DNA of 64,000 nt, from NCBI GenBank assembly GCA_021613375.1, contig CM038704.1, positions 4,898,155-4,962,154 on the forward strand. Reading direction: 5' to 3'. The stretch's first letter is position 1, and each line of letters starts with the position of its first letter. Positions 13,101 to 24,490 of this stretch are shown here, one piece after another. The DNA comes from Megaleporinus macrocephalus (Eukaryota > Chordata > Actinopteri > Characiformes > Anostomidae). The notes beneath the pieces were generated by a model. It did no database searches. It was not told where the DNA came from and saw only the letters and a program-made list of their open reading frames with translations. A program made the translations under genes and the position numbers.

Positions 13101-15778
13101 CCAAGTTAACTTTCAGTGACTTCAACTTTTAATATATATATATATATATATATATCAGCTGAACTTACCATGTAGGAGCTACACTTACAGACTGTAGTTC
13201 ATCTGATTCTCTATATACTCTGTTACCCAGTTCCTCAATGGTCAGGACCCCCACAGGACCACCACATAGCAGGGACTATTTGGGAGGTGGTGGTGTTAGA
13301 GTGTGTTTAAACACTGTGTCCACTCACTGTCCACTCTATTAGACACTCCTACTACTTGCTGGTCCACCTTGTAGATGTAAAGTCAGAGACAGTAGCTCAT
13401 CTGTTGCTGCTCAGTGGTCACAGGACGCCGCCCACAGGACACTGTTGGCTGGATGTTGGTGGTTGGTGGACAATTCTCAGTCCAGTAGGGACACTGAGGT
13501 GTTTAGACTCTGTTGCTATGAAGTCATGCCATCTTGCAACAACTCAAGAGCAATTATTTAAGCTCATGCTAGGTTAATTAAGGTCATTTGATTGTCATAT
13601 AACATTATAATGCATCATGAATACAGGATTCATAGTGTTTTCTATAACTTTATAACTTTGGTGTGAGTGGGCGGGGCTAAACTGCTGTATACTCAGTAGG
13701 CAGATCCATTAATATAAAGCAATAAAGCAGCTATGTTTTAGTTCAGCAATGAGTTTGTACTTCAGAGTGAGCTTCAGAGCGAGAAGGTGATGCAGTTTTC
13801 TGTGACGTACCCTTGTACTCTTCACTGACAGTGCTTTTTATTTTTTTTAAAGAAAAGACGACTCGTTTTCATTTTCCCCCCATTACCCACCCATCAGAAA
13901 ATCCATGTTTGTGTTTGCGCCTTGAGTGCGAGGTTTTGTGCTACACTGAGTAACTAATAAGGCTTTAAATCGTTGCAGTGCTCTCGTATTGATGACTGTC
14001 AGGTTGTTCATGCATTTTGGGCAGCAGATACGCAGATACTCTAATATCACTGCAGCCAGTGGTCTCGTCTCGTCTGCTCGTCTCTGCTGATGAGCCTGTC
14101 TCGTTCGTTTTGCTTCTTTTCAATTAGCTCTAAATGCGGACACTGCTGAACCTGAAAGCTCTTTTGTGGTGCTATTATAAAATACAGAAAAAACTATATA
14201 TATACACTACTACTCAAAAGTTTAGGATCACTTCATGCAATTTTCATGCAATTTACAAACAATATTGTCAATTTCACAATTAATGTAAGTGTATCAGATG
14301 ATTTTTAAAGAATAAAAATGTTTGTATTAAAGTCTATTTTTGTATAGAGGCTTATTTTGCATATAGTTCTATTATCAGTAATTCTCAGTCCTCTGTCTAA
14401 ATCTCCTGGTACGACCACCAATCCAAGATAAGGATGTTATTGGACTAATTGGTTGTTTGGACACTCTTGCTCAATTGTGATGCACAGCTGAAAAATATTC
14501 TACTAATAAGTGAGTATAAAAGGGAACAACATTCTAGGTTAGTTTAGTATCTGAAGATCAGCAGTTGATGGCTTGCTGACCGACTCAGAATGACCAGAAA
14601 GAAACAACTTTCTTTAGAGACCCGTCAGTCCATTGTTGTGTTAAGGAAGAAGATACTCCATTGAAACAAGAACATTTCACTGTGATCCCAAACTTTTGAA
14701 CAGTAGTGGATAGATAGATAGATATCGCACGATTTTTTATTAAAATATGTGAACGGCCGATATTTCTCCAGTTTAGTTGATCCCGAGATCCAACCGATGG
14801 CGTTAAACAAATGAGCCTAATTTCTGTATTTACAGCTAGCGTTTCATCCAGGAAGAGGAGCCCTCCAACCAGCTCCCTGCAATTCCTATCTGAACCACTA
14901 GGTGGAAATACATACCCTTTCATTTTCACAGACTGACTAAAGCAGCGGCGTCGCGAGAAAAGCATGTGCTAATAGAAAACATGTCGTCCGTCTGGGACTC
15001 AGACTCATCCAAGACGTTTTTAAAATGAGTAAAATCAGCGTCTCGTTGAAAAACCAAGACAAAGATATTTAACTACTAATCTGATACAGCACTGCACACA
15101 GCTGAACACAGTGAGTATCAGTAAACAGCAGAGCTAGCACACACAGCTAACACAAAACAAACAACCCAGAACACCATACAGACCAGATCTGACCGGTACG
15201 AACAGAACAGCAGCAGCAATTCAAGATCTATATTTACTGATTACAGTTTTAGTTTAAAATAACAGAGTCTGAGTTTAATGACTGCTGTTTTTACTGCATT
15301 TATTTAATTAACTTTTTTAGTTTTGAATTAAGTGTCTAAATGTAATGATTGTAGTATTGGGGATATTTGTTTGATTTACTTTGTTTATTTACTGTTAATT
15401 TAGTTAAAGATATTATACTGTTTCATATGAGCTCGTTAAAAATGGTAATAAACCAGTTTAGATCATGTTTCATGACTTGCTTGCGCTAATAACTACATGT
15501 AGCCCTGCCGTGGCATATAGCCCCGCCCTCTATCGGTATTGGCTATTGGCTGATCGCGCTGAAACGCTTATTGGTCCATCTGTAAATAAAACCTTTTAAC
15601 ATTGACTTTGTTAACGTTTGGTTTCTCCTGTAAAGTTACTATTTTGTCACTGTTTTCTCACCGTCCTAATAATTGTGGACCAATAGAATTGCTCCAAAAT
15701 CACCCCGAACAAAAAATTTGGTTCCATTAACTTACATTGAAAGTAAAAATTTTGGGGATACCTGTTATTCTTTAAACA

Positions 15779-15855
<77 letters not shown>

Positions 15856-15891
15856 ATTGTTATATATATATGTTGTCTATTATGTATATTG

Positions 15892-15984
<93 letters not shown>

Positions 15985-18900
15985 GACCAGAGCGTGTTTT
16001 TAATTTGCCAGAAAGCTGGAGGGGTGAGGGGAATTAGACGAGAGCTAAGACAGTAAAGGGATGGAGCACCTCCGTCCTCAAACAGCTCCAGAACGAGCAG
16101 AAGGACAAATTATATTTGTGCCATCAGCCGCCTCTCGCTGCAGCCCAGGAGGTCCTGAGAGAGAGCGGGAGGAGAAACAGGCTTTATCAGTCAAGAGGAC
16201 AGCTGTAAAATGCTGCGCTTTATGATTCGCCCGTGACAGTGTCATTTAAACACCGCTCCGCTCCAGTGCCTAAGTAACCAGACCTCCTTCACCGGGGGCC
16301 AGCGTGATGGGCAGCCGCGCAGATAGGCCGAGGAGCGCAGCTGCACGCGTTTAGTCAAATAATGGCCATTTTTTACATCAGAAATCAGGAATCAGAGCAG
16401 AGTGGGACTCACGCTGGCTTTATCTCCCTCTCTAGCTGAGATACTGGGAGAAGAGGGAGAAGGAGGACACGGCCAGCATGCTGAGGACGGTTGGAAACCG
16501 GACAACGGCCGTTATTCAGGGCTTAAGAGGGAGCAGCACGTACTACATAACAGTGAGGGCCTACAACACAGCTGGAACCGGGCCCCCCAGCACGGCCATC
16601 AACGTGACCACCAAGAAGCCTCGTAAGCGAAGACATGCCGCCGACATGTCTCCGCGTCTCCGGACGCATCTTCTCCAGTTTACATGCGCATTGTTTCAAA
16701 AGATCTGACCGCATTTCTTCCTCCACCTTTATCTTCCCAGCTCCCAGCCAGCCTCCTGTAAAGGTCATGTGGAACACGTCCAACTCCAAGATCATTCTGA
16801 ATTGGGAGCAAGTGAAAGCCCTGGAGAATGAATCGGAGGTCACGGGATATAAGGTAAGCGGGAAGCTTCCTGTGCAGTCAATAACAGGAGCGCCGTCAAT
16901 ATGAGAGCCAGCGCAAACTATGAACTTCAGGGTGGATTTGTTAAATAAATGGACAGCTCTTCTCAGCCGGCTGGATAATTGGACTCCGGAGTACGTCGGA
17001 GAAGAAATGCGCTCAGTGCTCCATTCAATTGATCTGAATGTGTACATGAATAAAATACAGTGGCTCCAGAAAGTACTTTGTTACACAGTAAGGTTAACAG
17101 ATGCCCCAATAGGAATCATGGACTGATGCTGATAGCCAATATAGTTGGTCCCACTTTATTTAGAGTGTCTGTAATAACTGTGTAGTTACACATGAACAAC
17201 AACAATGTAACTACCAGTGGTGTAGCCACTGTTATAGATGGTTTACAGCAGTACAGCTTATGTATAGCCACCACTGGTCAGCCTACAGCCTAATTATTGT
17301 ACTCTGGAGGAGAAGAGTTGACCATTATTACTGCTTAGTAACCTAATAAGTGTTCCCGTTCTCTTTAGCAACAATGCAGGTGATAATCTCTACGTGTTAT
17401 AAATGTTTATGTACAACATTCAGGAAACGTTCATATGTATAGTCACCACTGGTCATCCTACAGCAACCCTCTGTGAATATTTAAAGTGATGATGATGTCA
17501 TTGTTTTACTCTGGAGGAGCAGAGTTGACCATCATTACTGCTTAGTAACCTAAAGAGTGCTCTCGTTCTCTGTAGCAACAATCCTGGTGACAATTTCTAC
17601 ATGTTATAAATGTTTAAGTACAACATTCAGGAAACATACATACGTGAAAAACACCATATCTCTTTATATGAAGAGTCTGTAATAACTGTGTAGTAACACA
17701 TGAACAACACATGTAACTACTAGTGATGTAGCCACGGTTACAGATGGATTACAGATGGATTGTTCTCGTTCTCTGTAGCGACAATGCAGGTAATAATCTC
17801 TAAATGTTATTGATGTTTAAGTACAACATTCATGAAACGTTTATAGATAAAAGCACCATATCTCTTTATATTAAATGTGTGTAATAACTGTGTAGTTACA
17901 CATGAACAACACATGTAACTACTAGTGATGTAGCCACTGTTATAGATGGATTACAGCAGAACAGCTTATGTATAGCCACCACTGGTCATCCTACAGCAAC
18001 CCTCTGTGAATATGTAAACTGATGATGATGTTATTATGTTACTCTGGAGGAGAAGAGTTCACTATCATTGCTATTAATACTTTATTAACTTTACTGCATA
18101 GTAACCTAATAAGTGTTCTCTGTAGTGCTCGTTCTCTATAGTGCTAATCCAGGTGACAGTTTCTATATTCATACATGAAAAGCATCATATCTCTTTATAT
18201 GAAGTGTCTGTAATAACAGTGTAGTTACATATAAACAACAGTGTAACTACTGCTGATGTAGCCACTGTAATAGATTGGTTACAGCTGAACAGCTTATGTA
18301 ATTACACATACATATCAATTTCTTTTATGCCTCATGTCATAAGATGAGAGTGTCTTGATAGTATATTTTCTTACAAATTGATAATAATATGCATGTAACT
18401 GCATTCGTAGCATTTTTTATCTGAAGTCTGAACTCATTTTCAGTGTGACTTAACTGACTAAGTTATAATAATAAACTATTATTAGTGGAGCAATTTTCAG
18501 ACCAGTGGCAGCTCAAAGTGCTTTAAGGCAAAGACAAAATTCAACTTTATAGCTACTAAGATGTTAGTTTTAATAAATTGAGTTACAGAGAGACGTGTAT
18601 TAAAGGAGTACTAAAAGTGACTCTGAGCTGGACTGTCTGCTAGAAGCTGAACTGAGCTCCACAGTTTAGAAGCAGAAGAGATGAAAGAGTCTCTCCAAGG
18701 TGTTTTACAGAAGGTCAGTATCTGCAGATCTAGTTTAAAGTCTGTTCTTATAGATTAAACAGAAGAAAAGAAAAAAACTGCTGTTCTAGTTCCCTTCCAA
18801 ACACAGTTACAGTCACGTTATTACAGGTGTGTAGTTACATGAGAGAAAACATCGTCACTGTCCAATGAAAAACATGCATCTCTTTTTGATGATCATTGAT

Positions 18901-21900
18901 CATTTGAACGCTGCAGCTGCCGTTTACAAGTTTGAATGATTGCCTTAAAATATTTAAGTAATGCAAACTAGAGAAAATCAAAGGGTCTGAGTAAAATCAA
19001 CTTAAATGTTAAATAGACTGGAAGTAATCACTTGAGTTGAATACAATGACATCTAAATTGTTTGTACTTTTTTTTGGAAATTTTGTAAAATCAACCCTAC
19101 TGACCATTTAATTCAACTCAACTTTGAGTTTCCTGTAATCAGAATTAAGTTAAAACACTTAAAACTAGTCTCCATAAAAATGTAAATTTAACAGCAGTTA
19201 AATTTAGTTTGATTTTATTTAAAATTACATCACTGGGATCATTTAGGATGATTCTGACTCTTGAAGGGTTCAGTAGTGATGATGACTGGTTTTGATTGGT
19301 CTAGTTAGAATACTGTTTATCTTACAATAATTCTTAAATACAGTTTACACACTGAAATGATAAAAACACAGTAAATTACATTTTCTAACTTTAGATAAGC
19401 ATCAACTGCAGAACAACAGTTTTACACCACTTGAACACGGAAAACAACTTACCAAGTTCCAGAATGAGAAAAAGAGAGGGAAGATGGCGGCTTGGTTAAT
19501 TGTAGTCCTCTGTAGTTCTTCAAGAAAAGAAAACAATGGAGAAAATGTCCACTGTAGAGAAATCCCAGCACTACAGAGATTCTGTCCGAGGAAAAGAAGT
19601 TAAACACAGAAAACATCAAATCTCACAGTGAAAATAGAAAAAGGCTTCAAAACCTTTACAAGCTCCACTAAACAACTCAAACTAGTCTTGATTGAACTGA
19701 CCAATGAGAATCTGGCAAAGTGCTACAGGGGCGTGGTCCAAACTAAAACCTGATGTTGTAAGTTTGTTCAGCTTAAAAATATTAGAGTACTCAGTTCTTC
19801 TTTCGAAATAGTAGAACATACTAAAACATTTTAAGTAATGAAATAAAACTTTTGTTTTTAAGCAATCAGTACTGAAACTCTTTACACAGAAACAAATGAG
19901 GGGTTAACAGTGTAGTATGACCAGTGGTGGGTATAGATGCTAATATCTTTTCTTTCTTAACATCACAATGAAACATTGAATTTAAAATAGGCTGTTATTA
20001 TAGCTCAGTTTCTACATTCAGACCTTGTGGGCTCTGTGGTTTTCATCATGTGAGCCCTTAAATGAAAAAATTACATGTAACCATTAAAGCCAGTCAGTTC
20101 AGTGCATGAGGTTTTTGGTGCAGTGTGCTAACGCTGCCTTCAGGAACTGACCTCGGACCTGTTTAATCCCCCTATAGGTTTTGTACAAGCAGAACCCGCA
20201 CAGTCGGCCGCGAGTCATGGAGACCAACACCACCTCGGTGGAGCTGTCTCTGCCTCCGGACGAGGAGTACATCATACAGATCAAGCCCTTTGGAGAGGGA
20301 GGAGAGGGCAGCAGCAGTAGACAAATCACCATCCCCAGAATATCAGGTCCTGCTGCGCTCACACCGGAGGAGAGAACGTTGAGAAGAGAGTCTGCTGCTT
20401 AACCCTTTAATGCACAACATGATTCAAACTTAGCCCGTATTCATTTCCTATGTTACTGTGTGTGTTGCTGAGTATCTATTCATTATCTTCTGCTTTATCC
20501 AGCTAGTCGGGGTCACGGCACAGCTGGAGCCAATCCCAGCATTTTCGGGTGAAGGCGGTGTACACCATGGACAGGTCACCAGTCTATCGCATGGCCAACA
20601 CACTCGCGCATACACTCACACATACGGGCAGTTTAGAGTGAGCGATCAACCTAGTGGTGTATTGTTTAGTATGGTGGTGTAGTGGTCAGTACGGTGGTGT
20701 AGTGGTCAGTATGGTGGTGTAGTGGTTAGTACGGTGGTGTAGTGGTTAGTAAGGTGGTGTAGTGGTTAGTATGGTGGTGTAGTTGTTAGTATGGTGGTGT
20801 AGTGGTTAGTAAGGTGGTGTAGTGGTTAGTACGGTGGTGTAGTGGTTAGTATGGTGGTGTAGTGGTTAGTAAGGTGGTGTAGTGGTTAGGATGGTGGTGT
20901 AGTGGTTAGTACGGTGGTGTAGTGGTTAGTATGGTGGTGTAGTGGTTAGTACGGTGGTGTAGTGGTTAGTACGGTGGTGTAGTGGTTAGTATGGTGGTGT
21001 AGTGGTCAGTACGGTGGTGTAGTGGTTAGTATGGTGGTGTAGTGGTCGGTATGGTGGTGTAGTGGTCAGTATGGTGGTGTAGTGGTCAGTATGGTGGTGT
21101 AGTGTTTAGTATGGTGGTGTAGTGGTTAGTACGGTGGTGTAGTGGTTAGTATGGTGGTGTAGTGGTCAGTATGGTGGTGTAGTGGTCAGTACGGTGGTGT
21201 AGTGGTTAGTGCGGTGGTGTAGTGGTTAGTATGGTGGTGTAGTGGTCAGTATGGTGGTGTAGTGGTCAGTATGGTGGTGTAGTGGTTAGTATGGTGGTGT
21301 AGTGGTTAGTATGGTGGTGTAGTGGTCAGTATGGTAGTGTAGTGGTTAGTATGGTGGTGTAGTGGTTAGTACGGTGGTGTAGTGGTTAGTATGGTGGTAT
21401 AGTGGTTAGTACGGTGGTGTAGTAGTTAGTAAGGTGGTGTAGTGGTTAGTATGGTGGTGTAGTAGTTAGTACGGTGGTGTAGTTGTTAGTATGGTGGTGT
21501 AGTGGTTAGTACGGTGGTGTAGTGGTTAGTATGGTGGTATAGTGGTTAGTACGGTGGTGTAGTTGTTAGTATGGTGGTGTAGTGGTCAGTATGGTGGTGT
21601 AGTGGTTAGTATTGTGGTGTAGTGGTTAGTATGGTGGTATAGTGGTTAGTACGGTGGTGTAGTGGTTGGTATGGTGGTGTAGTGGTCAGTATGGTGGTGT
21701 AGTGGTCAGTATGGTGGTGTAGTGGTTAGTATGGTGGTGTAGTGGTCAGTATGGTGGTGTAGTGGTTAGTATGGTGGTGTAGTGGTTAGTACGGTGGTGT
21801 AGTGGTTAGTACGGTGGTGTAGTGGTTAGTTTGGTGGTGTAGTGGTCAGTACGGTGGTGTAGTGGTTAGTACGGTGGTGTAGTGGTTAGTATGGTGGTGT

Positions 21901-23384
21901 AGTGGTTAGTACGGTGGTGTAGTGGTTAGTACGGTGGTGTAGTGGTTAGTATGGTGGTGTAGTGGTTAGTATGGTGGTGTAGTGGTCAGTATGGTAGTGT
22001 AGTGGTTAGTATGGTGGTGTAGTGGTTAGTACAGTGGTGTAGTGGTTAGTATGGTGATGTAGTGGTTAGTATGGTGGTGTAGTAGTTAGTATGGTGGTGT
22101 AGTGGTTAGTATGGTGGTGTAGTGGTTAGTATGGTGGTGTAGTGGTTAGTATGGTGGTGTAGTGGTCAGTACGGTGGTTTAGTGGTTAGTAAGGTGGTGT
22201 AGTGGTTAGTATGGTGGTGTAGTAGTTAGTATGGTGGTGTAGTGGTTAGTACGGTGGTATAGTGGTTAGTACGGTGGTGTAGTTGTTAGTATGGTGGTGT
22301 AGTAGTTAGTATGGTGGTGTAGTGGTTAGTACGGTGGTATAGTGGTTAGTACGGTGGTGTAGTTGTTAGTATGGTGGTGTAGTGGTCAGTATGGTGGTGT
22401 AGTGGTTAGTATGGTGGTGTAGTGGTTAGTACGGTGGTGTAGTAGTTAGTAAGGTGGTGTAGTGGTTAGTATGGTGGTGTAGTAGTTAGTATGGTGGTGT
22501 AGTGGTTAGTATGGTGGTATAGTGGTTAGTACGGTTGTGTAGTTGTTAGTATGGTGGTGTAGTGGTCAGTATGGTGGTGTAGTGGTTAGTATTGTGGTGT
22601 AGTGGTTAGTATGGTGGTGTAGTGGTTAGTATGGTGGTGTAGTGGTTAGTATGGTGGTGTAGTGGTCAGTATGGTGGTGTAGTGGTTAGTATGGTGGTGT
22701 AGTGGTTAGTATGGTGGTGTAGTGGTTAGTATGGTGGTGTAGTGGTTAGTACGGTGGTGTAGTGGTTAGTATGGTGGTGTAGTGGTTAGTACGGTGGTGT
22801 AGTGGTTAGTATGGTGGTGTAGTGGTTAGTATGGTGGTGTAGTGGTCAGTACGGTGGTGTAGTGGTCAGCACTGTCTCCTCACAGTAAGATGATCTGAGT
22901 TGGATTCCCGGTCTGGGTGGTTCTGTGTGGAGTGTGTATGGTCTCTCTGTGTTTGAGTGGGTTCCTCCAGGTACTCTGGTTTCCTCCCACAGTCCAAACA
23001 CATGCATGTTAGGATCCTCACTCTAAACTGCCCGTAGGTGTGAGTGTATGTTGGTCATGCGATGGCCATGGTGTACACGGCCTTCGCCTGATGATGCTGG
23101 GATTGGCTCCAGCCCCTCCGTGACCCAGACTAGCGGAATGAAGCAGAGGATGATGGATGGATTGATATATAAAATTAAACTAAAATCAGGATTTGTGATG
23201 ATCAAAACAAGTTAACAGGAATTCATGGAACCTTAATTTATAGCAAAGATACAGAAGATAAAATCTCAGTTGGGTCACTTTTGAGCCAGGTTAAAAAAGA
23301 CCAGATGTTTCACTGCCCCCTAGTGTGTGTGTTCTTTAGTGTGTGTGTATGTGGGTGTTTCACTGGCCCCTAGTGTGTATGTTC

Positions 23385-23437
<53 letters not shown>

Positions 23438-23464
23438 TTTCAGTGCCCCCTAGTGTGTATGTTC

Positions 23465-23503
<39 letters not shown>

Positions 23504-23534
23504 GGTGTTTCATTGCCCCCTAGTGTGTATGTTC

Positions 23535-23575
<41 letters not shown>

Positions 23576-24455
23576 GGTGTTTCAGTGCCCCCTAGTGTGA
23601 AAGTTCAATAGTGTGTGTGTGTATGTGTGTGTGTGTTTCACTGCCCCCTAGTGTAGTTCTGAACCCTTATATGACATAAAGCCTTTAGAGGGCAGCAAGC
23701 TTCTTACATACAGTGGAGTTAAACAAACATTCTGTTACCATTTCAGATATGCAAAGGGGAATTCCACTGATATTTTCAAATTTTCTGCCCAATTAAATGG
23801 TAAATTTGTTTTCAGAGTCCTGAAAAATCCTCTGCTCCAGAGTCAGAACTGTTCACAGAGGTGGTGAATGGAACCAGATGTCCACCTTTAAAAGCTCCCT
23901 CAGAAAGTTATTACTTGTGACAGTCATGAATACTCTGCCTGATCACATCGGGTCTGTCCTAAAACATAGTGAGTGTCTACATAGGCAGCATTTTATGTCT
24001 TACTATACTCTCCCGACTCGCAGACTGTCCCAATTCTTAGATCCCTTAAATATACCGTCTACTGAGGTTCCTTCTTTTGGCTGGATTGTAAGGAAGCATC
24101 GAAGGTTCCTCATGATGCAACACAGGCTAAGCTTTCTCCAACAAGCGGAGCTCTGAGCGGTGACGACGTTTTCAAATGTAAGTGATCAGCAGCCGAGATC
24201 GACCGATATGGGTTTTTCAATAGCCGACGCCGATGTTTAGAGGTCAGGGTCAGCCGATGGCCGATATGTGCTGCTGATTTTTAGAGCCGGTATCTAGAAG
24301 TTCTGCTTTATTTGCTGCTAAAATGTCACACTAACAATAACAACAAGTGGATGCACAGCATCGTTTACTGCAGTTACAGAGAGAGACTCACTTCACGCTC
24401 AGGTTTTTATCACGCTGTAGTAAAACTGAGGTTCTTTAAGGAGGACGAGGCGCTC

Positions 24456-24490
<35 letters not shown>

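Noticed and set aside
16523..17047. 174-codon minus-strand frame over two cntn3 exons
   Set aside because: Antisense shadow of well-supported exons on the + strand; no domain.
20661..22860. CRISPR-like array of 20-bp repeats (also the 25-bp array at 29463-32945)
   Set aside because: There are no spacers between repeats, the units are head-to-tail, and the host is a vertebrate.
22861..22940. Possible tRNA gene (A-box- and B-box-like motifs)
   Set aside because: No cloverleaf can be drawn. The sequence continues into a SINE body, and other copies show the same.
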